Source: Aridibacter famidurans
GTDB lineage: Bacteria; Acidobacteriota; Blastocatellia; Pyrinomonadales; Pyrinomonadaceae
Assembly (NCBI GenBank): GCA_024103495.1
Contig: JAGFIQ010000069.1
Span: 1 to 35,216 of the forward strand
DNA length: 35,216 bases
Direction of reading: 5' to 3'
Shown here: in pieces, positions 23,151 through 30,767 of the stretch
Position numbering within the stretch: the first letter of the stretch is position 1
Layout of the letters: every line of letters begins with the position of its first letter
Position numbers and translations under genes: made by a program
The notes under the pieces: generated by a model
What the model saw: the letters and a program-made list of their open reading frames with translations, nothing else
Told to the model about the DNA's origin: nothing
Databases searched by the model: none

Positions 23151-25766
23151 ATGTCTAAAGAAATGATCATCAGCGTCAACGGACGCGAGAAAAAGATCGC
23201 CATCCTGGATAACGGCCAGGTCACAGAGTTTTACATCGAGCGCGACGAGGAGAACGCCGGGATCGTCGGCAACATTTACAAGGGCAAGGTCCAGAGGGTA
23301 CTGCCCGGAATGCAGTCGGCATTCGTCGATATCGGCCTCGAACGCGACGCCTTCCTTTACGTCTCCGACTTCTTCGACGAAGAAGAAGAGATCGAGCGGA
23401 TCGTGCTCGCCAAGTCCAAGGAGCAGAAGTCTCCTGAAGAAGCGGACAAGGAAGCCACCGATCACATTCAAAGGGAGCGCCTGAAACGAGAAAAGGAAAT
23501 GGAGGATGCGCAGGAGCGCGCCGAGATCTCCGACGAGGACGCTGAAAAAGAAGAGAAAGAAGAAAAAGAAGAGAGATCCGGACGAGGCCGCCGCGGTGGA
23601 AGATCCCGCAGAAAACAGGAAGAGCCCGAGTCGGCAGAAGAGCCTGCGGAAGAAAAGGAAGAAGAAGAGAAACCCAAGAGGGGAAGACGCAGCCGCAAGG
23701 ACACGAGGAAAGAAGAGGCTGAAGAAGCCGAACGCGAGAACGTGCTTGAGGTGACCGACCTTGACTTCGGCGATTCGGATTTTGAACGGATCGTCGATGA
23801 GGATGAGGACCCCGGCGAAATGCTGAAGGACGCGATGACGCAGGAGGCGATCATCGACAACGTCCGCTCGATCGAGTTCGATATGGAAGAATCGACCGAG
23901 TTTGCCGAGGTCGGCTCGCTATTCGATTCGGTCTCGGACCTCGGCAACGGCTTCGAACGCGTCGCGGACGAGGAAGAAGAAGAGAAGCCCAAAAAGTCCT
24001 CTCGCGGGCGCTCGAAGGCGAAGAGTTCCGGGAAGACCTCTTCGAGATCGAAGAAGAAGGCCGATGAGGAAGAGGCCGAAGAGACCGAAGAGGCTCCCAA
24101 GAAGACGACGCCCCGAAGGAAGCGCAGCACTTCCTCGAGGGCGAAGAAATCCGATGAGGCTTCGGAGGATGAATCCGGCGAAGACACCGGAAAGAAGCCT
24201 GCGGCAAAGCGCTCTACGAGGTCAAGATCGACCCGGAGCCGCAAATCGGCCTCGTCGCGATCGAAGAAAGCCGATCAGCTGCCCGACGGCGAAGCCAGCG
24301 TGAAGGAATCCGACGACGTCTCGGAGATGGCCGCGCGGCGCGGCTCGAGGGGCGGGCGACGGAAGAACGAATCCGGCGCCGGCAAATCTCCGGTCAAATC
24401 GAAGACGCATACCGACAAGAGCTACAAAACGACCGACGCCGAACAGCCGATCGTCGCCGACGACGCGATCGCAGAAGCGGAATTCAAGAAACCGAAGGGC
24501 CGGAAGGGCGGAAGCGGACGTTCGCGGAGAAGCGGAGGAAAGGGCCAGCCGAAGATCTCGGACCTGCTCAGCCAGGGCCAGGAGATACTCGTCCAGATCG
24601 CTAAAGAGCCGATTGCGAAGAAAGGCGCAAGGATCACGTCGCACATCGCGCTTCCGGGACGGTTCCTGGTCTATATGCCGACGATCGAGCATCTGGGAGT
24701 CTCCAGGAAGATCGATTCTGCAAAGGAGCGCGGGAGGCTTCGCTCGATCATCACGAACATCGTCACGAAAGAGGACGTCCCGTCCGGCGGGTTCATCGTC
24801 AGGACAGCAGGCGTCGGAAAAAGCGAGAAGGAACTTCACGACGACGCCAAGTACCTGCTCAATACCTGGTACGACATCCGAAGCGACGCAGAGAAATCCA
24901 AGTCGCCGGCGGTCATCCACCAGGACCTCGACATCATTCTCAGGCTTCTTCGCGACCATTTATCGGACGATTTCGCGGCGATCCGGGTCGATTCGGAGGA
25001 AGAATACCTTCGGATAATCGAGTTCGTGAACCGCATTCAGCCCGCGATGGTCAAGCGGGTGAAGTTCCACACCCTCGACGAGCCGATCCTCGACTCGTAC
25101 GGCGTTTCGGAAGAGATAGACAAGGCCCTGAAGCATCGCGTCTGGCTGAAATCCGGAGGCTACCTCGTAATCAACCAGACGGAAGCGCTGATCGCGATCG
25201 ACGTCAACACCGGCAAATTCGTCGGGAAGGGCAATGCAAGGCTCGAGGACACGATCACAAAGACCAATCTGGAAGCGGTGGACGAGATCTCGAGACAGAT
25301 CCGCCTGCGCGACCTCGGCGGGATCATCGTGCTCGATCTGATCGACATGGAGGACCGTAACAACCGCAAGAAGGTCCTGCAGGCGCTTCAGGAAGCGCTC
25401 CAGGCGGACAAATCGCCGACGAAGGTGTTGTCGTTCAACGACTTCGGGCTGATCATTATGACCCGCAAGCGGGTCAAGCAGTCGCTCGAGCGGACTCTCT
25501 GCTCGCCTTGCGACTACTGCGAGGGCGCGGGCTGGATCAAGTCGGCGCAGACGATCTGCTACGAGATCCTTGAGGAAGCGAGGCGTATTTCGAAGGGGCT
25601 GAGTGACGTGCGCGAGACGACGCTCCGCGTGCATCCGGAGGTTTCGAAGGCGCTCCGGGGAGAGGAAAGGCTGGTACTCGACGAGATCGAGGCCTATCTG
25701 GGCCCCGTCGACCTGACGGGCGACAAGAGCCTCCACCAGGAGAAATTCGCGTTCGCGTTCGTTTGA
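23151..25766 (+). CDS. rng: Rne/Rng family ribonuclease with a 390-aa insert in the S1 domain
   Basis: An endoribonuclease of the RNase E/G family for mRNA decay and rRNA processing, 871 aa. The S1 domain begins normally (GNIYKGKVQRVLPGMQ, 40-55) up to VSDFF (about 75). A Lys/Arg/Glu/Ser-rich disordered insert (about 76-467) breaks it, and it resumes at KISDLLSQGQEILVQ (468). Catalytic D684 (IDVNTGKF) and D729 (VLDLIDM) have the expected spacing, and C787-D-Y-C790 matches the zinc-link position. The protein ends soon after, with no C-terminal scaffold. Without the insert it is about 480 aa, RNase G size. The insert alternates arginine-rich patches (RGRRGGRSRRK) and an acidic block (about 196-280). 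The symbol rng reflects core size; rne is equally defensible. Confidence 0.93.
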   Translation: MSKEMIISVNGREKKIAILDNGQVTEFYIERDEENAGIVGNIYKGKVQRVLPGMQSAFVDIGLERDAFLYVSDFFDEEEEIERIVLAKSKEQKSPEEADKEATDHIQRERLKREKEMEDAQERAEISDEDAEKEEKEEKEERSGRGRRGGRSRRKQEEPESAEEPAEEKEEEEKPKRGRRSRKDTRKEEAEEAERENVLEVTDLDFGDSDFERIVDEDEDPGEMLKDAMTQEAIIDNVRSIEFDMEESTEFAEVGSLFDSVSDLGNGFERVADEEEEEKPKKSSRGRSKAKSSGKTSSRSKKKADEEEAEETEEAPKKTTPRRKRSTSSRAKKSDEASEDESGEDTGKKPAAKRSTRSRSTRSRKSASSRSKKADQLPDGEASVKESDDVSEMAARRGSRGGRRKNESGAGKSPVKSKTHTDKSYKTTDAEQPIVADDAIAEAEFKKPKGRKGGSGRSRRSGGKGQPKISDLLSQGQEILVQIAKEPIAKKGARITSHIALPGRFLVYMPTIEHLGVSRKIDSAKERGRLRSIITNIVTKEDVPSGGFIVRTAGVGKSEKELHDDAKYLLNTWYDIRSDAEKSKSPAVIHQDLDIILRLLRDHLSDDFAAIRVDSEEEYLRIIEFVNRIQPAMVKRVKFHTLDEPILDSYGVSEEIDKALKHRVWLKSGGYLVINQTEALIAIDVNTGKFVGKGNARLEDTITKTNLEAVDEISRQIRLRDLGGIIVLDLIDMEDRNNRKKVLQALQEALQADKSPTKVLSFNDFGLIIMTRKRVKQSLERTLCSPCDYCEGAGWIKSAQTICYEILEEARRISKGLSDVRETTLRVHPEVSKALRGEERLVLDEIEAYLGPVDLTGDKSLHQEKFAFAFV

Positions 25767-25772
25767 TCTGCA

Positions 25773-25815
25773 AGTTGACTGAGTTCGGGGAGTTGACCGA
25801 GTTTGGTGAGTTTGA
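25773..25815 (+). repeat. GAGTTGACCGAGTTTGG simple repeat after Rne/Rng stop
   Basis: Degenerate 9-11 bp GAGTT words start 7 bp after the stop codon. Confidence 0.6.
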
Positions 25816-25875
25816 TTTAGGTAGATGCGGGACTTGTTCCCGCCTCTTTTTTTACGCCGGAGGCGTATCGGATGT

Positions 25876-25908
25876 TAGCCCGGGGCAAGCCGCAGGCGCA
25901 GCCCCGGG
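25876..25908 (+). repeat. REP family B, left flank of transposase
   Basis: TTAG foot, outer stem CCCGGGG/CCCCGGG and inner AAGCCGCAGGCGCA. It differs from the inverted right copy (26551-26583) at one position in 33. Confidence 0.85.
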
Positions 25909-25928
25909 TATTCGGCAACAATGATCTT

Positions 25929-25945
25929 GCACTCCGGAGGAGTGC
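25929..25945. repeat. 17-bp palindrome, left copy
   Basis: GCACTCCGGAGGAGTGC lies 5 bp from the transposase stop codon. Its exact reverse complement is at 26513-26529. Confidence 0.85.
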
Positions 25946-25949
25946 GTCT

Positions 25950-26396
25950 TCACCACAAGTATTCCTCGTCGAACTTTGCGCCAGACTTCTTCAGGAGGCG
26001 CAGATATTCTTCCTTGAATGACACCTTTGAATGATGACTTTCCTGGTTCGTGATGTACTTGCGGACTGCCTCAGTTTGAGAAGGGCTAACCGTAAATGCG
26101 CCGTAGCCGGTCTGCCAGCAGAAAACCTCCATCCCGATATCCCTGTGTACCCATTTGCTTGAAGAGACCTTTACAGCTTTCACAAAACTTGCGAGCTGGT
26201 GGGTAGACCTCAGACCAAAGAGCAGATGCACATGATCATTGATACCGCCTACAGCTAGCGGAACTCCGCCCTCTGCCCGGATACAACCGGACATCAATTT
26301 GTGCAGTCGGCTGCGCCATTCCTTTTTAATGAACGGCCGTCTTTCTTTCGTGCTGAAAACAACGTGGTACTGCAAAACGAGGTGCGTTGAAGGCAT
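25950..26396 (-). CDS. Y1 (HUH) transposase, IS200/IS605-RAYT superfamily
   Basis: A single-strand DNA transposase that cuts through a 5'-phosphotyrosine link at hairpin sites. The 148 aa are full length for the family. The HUH motif is H55-V56-H57 in INDHVHLLFGL. The nucleophile is Y114 with Q118 in VRKYITNQESHH, spaced as Y127 and Q131 in the known IS608 enzyme. The segment CWQTGYGAFTVSPSQ is typical of the COG1943 group. A perfect AGGAGG 7 nt upstream fixes the ATG at 26396. No accessory TnpB is present. The gene looks intact, is in single copy here, and is flanked by REP hairpins whose relatives are scattered over the window, so a REP-mobilising (RAYT) role is inferred. Confidence 0.93.
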   Translation of the reverse strand: MPSTHLVLQYHVVFSTKERRPFIKKEWRSRLHKLMSGCIRAEGGVPLAVGGINDHVHLLFGLRSTHQLASFVKAVKVSSSKWVHRDIGMEVFCWQTGYGAFTVSPSQTEAVRKYITNQESHHSKVSFKEEYLRLLKKSGAKFDEEYLW

Positions 26397-26512
26397 GTGA
26401 GGACCTCCTGAAATATGGGAATTTCGCACGACGGGCCATGTGGGTATGCCCAAACACGCGATGAAGGGAATTTAGCATGATTCATTTCTGTCTGTCATAT
26501 CGACAACTCGCA

Positions 26513-26529
26513 GCACTCCTCCGGAGTGC
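26513..26529. repeat. 17-bp palindrome, right copy (inverted)
   Basis: GCACTCCTCCGGAGTGC is the exact inverse of 25929-25945. Together they enclose the transposase gene at 4 and 116 bp. Confidence 0.85.
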
Positions 26530-26550
26530 ATCATCGATTGGAACCTGATC

Positions 26551-26583
26551 CCCGGGGCTGCGCCTGCGGCTAGCCCCGGGCTA
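26551..26583 (-). repeat. REP family B, right flank copy 1
   Basis: The inverted partner of 25876-25908, with the same stem and foot read on the minus strand. Confidence 0.85.
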
Positions 26584-26629
26584 TCCTCCGATATGCCTTC
26601 GGCATAACACGGATCGTTCACGCGTTAAA

Positions 26630-26660
26630 CCCGGGGCTGCGCTCCGCTTGCCCCGGGCTA
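26630..26660 (-). repeat. REP family B, right flank copy 2
   Basis: It has the same outer stem but inner AAGCGGAGCGCA, two bases shorter. Like copy 1 it is followed by TCCGATATGCCTTCGGCATA, so the REP-palindrome unit is tandemly repeated here. Confidence 0.85.
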
Positions 26661-26715
26661 ACTTCCGATATGCCTTCGGCATACCTCACTTGCACTGTCC
26701 CCGTCTCCTTTCTTA

Positions 26716-26756
26716 CCCAACTCACAAACTCGGCCAACACAGCCAGCTCTCCAAAC
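26716..26756 (-). repeat. GAGTTTG simple repeat after stop codon
   Basis: On the sense (minus) strand GTGAGTTTGGAGAGCTGGC continues as GTT/GAGTT words directly after the stop at 26757. Confidence 0.55.
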
Positions 26757-27560
26757 TCACAGCTTCAGCTTCTTCCTGAGCTTCTTCGGATCGTCCGGTT
26801 TGACGAAGATCTCGTCCGGGATGCGCTTGTTGAACTCCATCGATTCGTAGGTAGCGCGGAAAATATGCACGTCGTTCGTGTATCGATCAACGACTGAAGG
26901 ATAGAGTATCCCGCCGCTCGTGATGTAGCGGCCGTATCGGTTCTCTTCGGTAAGAACGGTGTCGTCGGGACCCGCGGTCGTGTAAACGGTCTTCATCGGC
27001 AGTCCCTCGTCGTCAAACTCATACTCCACTACGAAGCCGTCTTCGAACTCCAGCTTTAGCACGTCGTTCCGCTTTCCGAGCGTCGAAGGCCTGCGGCCGA
27101 CGTAACTGAGCTCGGCCTCGCCCTTCCATCCGCCCCGCAGAAGTGTGTCGAAGTGCGTCCGGATCGCGCGTTTGAAACCTTCGATCTGCGATTCGGTCTG
27201 CTCGCCGAACCTCTCGAGATGCTCCTCGTAGATCCATCCCGTGTCGCCGGTGTTGACCTGAACGGTCTTCGAGCCGCGTTCGTCAAAATCGGTGCGCTCG
27301 CGGTCCGGAAAGACGATGACGTCGATAAACGTCATGTACGCCCCGATCCTGCCTTCCTGAAGAAGGCTCAGGTTCCCTTCGCCGACCGAGTTCTGCGCGT
27401 TCAGATAAGCCTGTCCGCCGAGCTTCGCGACCGCTTTCGCGATCACGGCCTCGGCCTTTTCAGTCTGCGGGTCCGGCCTGACGGGCGTCTGAGCGGAAAC
27501 CGCTGCGGCGCAGAAGATCGCCAGAAACAGTGTGTAGATAACAGATAGTCTCCTGGACAT
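26757..27560 (-). CDS. Exported lipoprotein-sorting-like (LolA-like) protein, 267 aa
   Basis: A signal peptide (MSRRLSVIYTLFLAIFCAAAVSAQ) exports the product. The mature protein reads as beta-rich: GEGNLSLLQEG, MTFIDVIVFPDRERTDF and VLKLEFEDGFVVEYEFDDEG, with YVGRRPSTLGKR between. That run of long antiparallel strands is like the outer-membrane lipoprotein-sorting or LolA/LolB fold, and many acidobacterial proteins of this type are annotated that way. I cannot prove the fold by reading. The C terminus is basic (PDDPKKLRKKLKL). The ATG at 27560 has no clear Shine-Dalgarno sequence. The TonB-like gene lies 41 bp upstream on the same strand, so both are probably co-transcribed. Confidence 0.75.
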   Translation of the reverse strand: MSRRLSVIYTLFLAIFCAAAVSAQTPVRPDPQTEKAEAVIAKAVAKLGGQAYLNAQNSVGEGNLSLLQEGRIGAYMTFIDVIVFPDRERTDFDERGSKTVQVNTGDTGWIYEEHLERFGEQTESQIEGFKRAIRTHFDTLLRGGWKGEAELSYVGRRPSTLGKRNDVLKLEFEDGFVVEYEFDDEGLPMKTVYTTAGPDDTVLTEENRYGRYITSGGILYPSVVDRYTNDVHIFRATYESMEFNKRIPDEIFVKPDDPKKLRKKLKL

Positions 27561-27601
27561 AACTCAAATCAATTTGCCGCTCAGTCTTGCGGCGCAATAC
27601 T

Positions 27602-28213
27602 TCAGTAGATTGAAAAATTAAAGTGTACGACCCTGTTGATGGTCATAGGTACTCCGTTCCTTGTTGCCGGTAAGAAAGCGATTTGCTTTGCCGCTTCTAT
27701 CGCGTTCTCCGTCGCACCGAATGGCATCCCCTTCACGACATTTACCGACTCGACGGCGCCGTCCGCGTTGAACGTTGCGCGTAAGATCACAGTCCCTCGA
27801 ATGCAGACTGTTCCAGTATCCGATCTCGGATACGCCGCCCGCGGCTGGTGGAGAATTATTATCTCGCGGTCAGGCTCTTCTTCGAGCAATCTCTCCGCGT
27901 TCGGATCGAACAAATAGGTCACTTCCTTCACAACGGTCCGGGGTTGGCGTTCGATTATCGGAGGGACGAACTCGATCCTTCGGGCTGCTTCCGTTGCCGC
28001 GAACCAGAACGATTCAGAATCAACGTGTTCCGAGCCTTCGCAATTCGAATTGACCCTCCGGATATCGCCGATCTCTCCGGTATTTCGAAACTCGACCGCC
28101 ATCACCACCTTGCACCTGTCCGCCTCTTTGTTGAGTTGAGCGAAAACCACAGAGGCGCACAAAGCGAACACGAAGAAGAGCTGTCCAACAATCAATATCC
28201 GGGATCTTTGCAT
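27602..28213 (-). CDS. Exported protein with two TonB_C-like domains
   Basis: After a signal peptide or anchor (ILIVGQLFFVFALCASVVFAQ) come two halves that look like TonB C-terminal domains. Residues about 30-105 include CKVVMAVEFRNTGEIGDIRRV and ARRIEFVPP. Residues about 130-203 include VCIRGTVILRATFNADGAVE, AAKQIAFLPATRNG and VHFNFSIY. The second is the better match, with the G-V-x-x-V and A-x-x-x-x-F-x-P pattern of TonB_C. TonB proteins couple ExbBD energy to outer-membrane receptors; this one lacks the Pro-rich spacer, so it may only bind a partner. The ATG at 28213 is chosen; a GTG five codons earlier is possible. Confidence 0.8.
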   Translation of the reverse strand: MQRSRILIVGQLFFVFALCASVVFAQLNKEADRCKVVMAVEFRNTGEIGDIRRVNSNCEGSEHVDSESFWFAATEAARRIEFVPPIIERQPRTVVKEVTYLFDPNAERLLEEEPDREIIILHQPRAAYPRSDTGTVCIRGTVILRATFNADGAVESVNVVKGMPFGATENAIEAAKQIAFLPATRNGVPMTINRVVHFNFSIY

Positions 28214-28234
28214 AACGAACTGATGCACGTAACT

Positions 28235-28274
28235 GAAAAAAAGGCTCCGGCGAATGATATCACCGGAGCCTTTT
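28235..28274 (-). terminator. Intrinsic terminator of the Clp ATPase gene
   Basis: Stem GGCTCCGG (28243-28250) pairs with CCGGAGCC (28263-28270) around a 12-nt loop. On the minus strand it is followed by eight T. It lies 26 bp past the Clp stop. The shorter T run on the other side allows weak plus-strand action. Confidence 0.88.
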
Positions 28275-28299
28275 GCCTGAGAAGCAGGAGATTCTCACT

Positions 28300-30579
28300 C
28301 TAGTTCAAACTGAATGTGTCCTTCGGGCTGACGACGATCTCTTCGTCCTTGGCGTCCACGACGAACTTCTCAGCCGATTTCCAGAGGTTCGTGATCGGAA
28401 GCTTGACCTGCTGATCGATGTGGCGCTTCAGGAACCGCGCGCCGTAGGCGGGGCTGAAACCCTTCAGCGTCAGGAGGTCGATCGCCGCATCGGTGACCTC
28501 GATCGACTTGCCCTGCTTTGCCATATGGCGCCCGACCTTGTCGATGTACAGCTTCGCGATCTCGCGGACCTCGTCCATCGTTAGCGGCGAAAAGACCACG
28601 ATCTCGTCGATACGGTTTCGGAACTCCGGCGAGAACCTCTGCTCCGCCGCCTTCAGCACCTCATTCTTGATAGCCGAGACATCGCCAAGCGACTTCATCC
28701 CGAATCCGAGCGGCTTCTCGTATTTCTTGAAGCTTTCCGACCCGAGGTTCGAGGTCATTATCACGATCGCGTCGGACAGGTACACACGCTTTCCGCGACC
28801 GTCAGTAAGCCATCCCTCGTCGAATGCCTGCAGGAACAGGTTCATCAGGTAAGGAGAAGCCTTCTCGACCTCGTCTAGCAGAAGCACAGTGTACGGGTTC
28901 TCACGCAGCTGTTCCGTAAGGATCCCGCCGCGTTCGCTTCCGACGATGCCGCGCGGCATCCCGATCAGCTTCTCGATGCCGACCGTGCCGTCGCCGTATT
29001 CGGACATGTCGATCCGGACCATCTTTTCGTCGTCGCCGAACATGAATTCCGCGACCGCTTTCGCGAGTTCGGTCTTGCCGACGCCGGTCGGGCCCAGGAA
29101 AAGTAGCACTCCGTCGGGCGTGTAGTGGCTTTCCTTGAGCGGCCCCTTGTTCAGCCGCAGCCTTTCGGCGACAGCCGTAACGGCGTCCTTCTGACCGACG
29201 ACCCGCTTGGCGAGCTCCGACTCCATACTCGAGAAACGGTCGGACGTGTCGCGGTAGATCATATCCTTCGGAATCCTGGATTCCTGGGAAATGACATCCA
29301 CGATGTGCTCGGGCTTCACGACGGCCTTCGAAGGCTCGTTGATCTCGACCTTCACCGAGGCCGTGTCGAGCCAGCCGATCGCCTTGTCCGGAAGATGCAG
29401 GTTGCGTATGTATTTCGGAGACATCTCGAGTGCCATATTGATGGCCTCGTCGGAGATCTTGACCGAGTAGTTCTTCTCAAGCCTCGGTCTCACGCCGAGC
29501 AGGATCTCGCGGGTCTCGTCCAGCGACGGTTCCTGGACCTTCACAAGCCGGAACCTGCGCGCGAGCGCCTCGTCTTCCTGGATGTACTCCTTGTATTCGT
29601 TCAGCGTCGTGGCGCCGATAATCCTTAGCTCGCCTCTTGCGAGCGCGGATTTGAACATGTTAGCCGCGTCCGACGAGGTGCCGAGCGCCGCTCCCGCCCC
29701 TATGATCGTGTGCGCCTCGTCGATAAAGAGAATGATGTTCTCCTTCTCTTTCACTTCGTCGATGACGCCCTTGATGCGCTCCTCGAACATTCCGCGGAGC
29801 ATCGTTCCTGCGACCATACCGCCCATCTGAAGCTGGACGATATGCGCGTTCTTGAGCCTTGCAGGTACATTGTCCGGCTCGAGCTCGATCATCCTCGCAA
29901 GGCCTTCGGCGACGGCGGTCTTGCCGACACCCGGCTCGCCGACGAGCATCGGCGAATTCGACCTTTCCTTGTGCGAAAGGATCTCCATCATCTGACGGAT
30001 CTCGCCTTCGCGCCCAATGACCGGCGGGATCTTGTCCTCGCGGGCCATCTTGTTGAGCGAAACGCCGAAATGCTTTAGGTATGAAGGCAGTTCGTATTTC
30101 TTCTTGATCCTTTCGGCTTCTTTTTCGCGGATGCGTATGCGGCTGGTCGCCGTTTGCGACAGCTCCTCGTGCCCGATCCCAAGATTCTGGAGAATGTCGT
30201 TGAGCACGCTGCGCTCGTCGTTCGAGAGCACGTAGAAGATGTCGCTTGCCTCGATCACCCGGCGGCCCTGCGAGCGGGCACGGTCCATCGCGCGCTTGAA
30301 AAGCTCGGTTGTTTCGGGCGCGATACGGAATCCTTTTCCGCTGTGCTGGCGTCCGCCTTCGACGCGCTTGTCAATCAGGAGCTTGACCGACCGCGGATCG
30401 ACCGAAAGATCGCGCATTGTTGAATTGAAAAGCTCTTCCTCCTCATCGGCCAGCGACTGCAGAATATGCCCGACAGACACGTAATTCTGATCGCGCCTCT
30501 GAGACTCATCCAGCGCGCTTTGCAGGATCCTTCGCCCGCTGTCACTGAACTTGTCCTTGTAAGCTTCGATATCTGCCAT
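28300..30579 (-). CDS. ClpA-type AAA+ ATP-dependent protease unfoldase
   Basis: An unfoldase that feeds substrates to ClpP in the cytoplasm. The 759 aa equal the size of E. coli ClpA. The Clp N domain (about 1-145) precedes two AAA+ modules: D1 with Walker A GEPGVGKT (214-221) and D287-E288, and D2 with GPTGVGKT (496-503) and D569-E570. D1 passes to D2 without the coiled-coil middle domain that defines ClpC and ClpB. A ClpP-docking loop LGF (624-626, in KPLGFGMKS) is present, in place of the ClpA IGL or ClpC VGF, so it should pair with ClpP. No clpS or clpP is nearby. A strong terminator follows. Confidence 0.93.
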   Translation of the reverse strand: MADIEAYKDKFSDSGRRILQSALDESQRRDQNYVSVGHILQSLADEEEELFNSTMRDLSVDPRSVKLLIDKRVEGGRQHSGKGFRIAPETTELFKRAMDRARSQGRRVIEASDIFYVLSNDERSVLNDILQNLGIGHEELSQTATSRIRIREKEAERIKKKYELPSYLKHFGVSLNKMAREDKIPPVIGREGEIRQMMEILSHKERSNSPMLVGEPGVGKTAVAEGLARMIELEPDNVPARLKNAHIVQLQMGGMVAGTMLRGMFEERIKGVIDEVKEKENIILFIDEAHTIIGAGAALGTSSDAANMFKSALARGELRIIGATTLNEYKEYIQEDEALARRFRLVKVQEPSLDETREILLGVRPRLEKNYSVKISDEAINMALEMSPKYIRNLHLPDKAIGWLDTASVKVEINEPSKAVVKPEHIVDVISQESRIPKDMIYRDTSDRFSSMESELAKRVVGQKDAVTAVAERLRLNKGPLKESHYTPDGVLLFLGPTGVGKTELAKAVAEFMFGDDEKMVRIDMSEYGDGTVGIEKLIGMPRGIVGSERGGILTEQLRENPYTVLLLDEVEKASPYLMNLFLQAFDEGWLTDGRGKRVYLSDAIVIMTSNLGSESFKKYEKPLGFGMKSLGDVSAIKNEVLKAAEQRFSPEFRNRIDEIVVFSPLTMDEVREIAKLYIDKVGRHMAKQGKSIEVTDAAIDLLTLKGFSPAYGARFLKRHIDQQVKLPITNLWKSAEKFVVDAKDEEIVVSPKDTFSLN

Positions 30580-30767
30580 AAATGTTTCTCTTGTTGGTGG
30601 TCAGCCGCTGTGATGCGAGGACGGCGAGATCCATTGCCTTTTGGAATGATACCACTTGGAAAACGGCTCGAAAAGGGAAAGATTGCCGACCGGTCGTCTC
30701 ACTACCCGCTGTTTGCAGTTGCCTTCTATTGTATCTGATTCGCCCGGGAGACGGGCCCGGATTCGGG

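Larger units (their letters stand above)
25853..26683. mobile_element. RAYT-like unit: Y1 transposase gene boxed by inverted REP hairpins
   Basis: The unit reads outside-in from the left: palindrome TACGCCGGAGGCGTA (25853-25867), REP (25876-25908), palindrome GCACTCCGGAGGAGTGC (25929-25945), gene (25950-26396). On the right the same parts appear inverted: palindrome (26513-26529), REP (26551-26583), palindrome TATGCCTTCGGCATA (26592-26606), then a second REP (26630-26660) and palindrome (26669-26683). A mirror-image set of subterminal hairpins around an HUH transposase fits a RAYT/REP locus, or an IS200-like element inserted into a REP cluster. Confidence 0.7.

Noticed and set aside
23468..24244. 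Ser-rich minus-strand frame within the ribonuclease insert
   Set aside because: It is the mirror of the Glu/Lys/Arg-rich insert, with no start signals.
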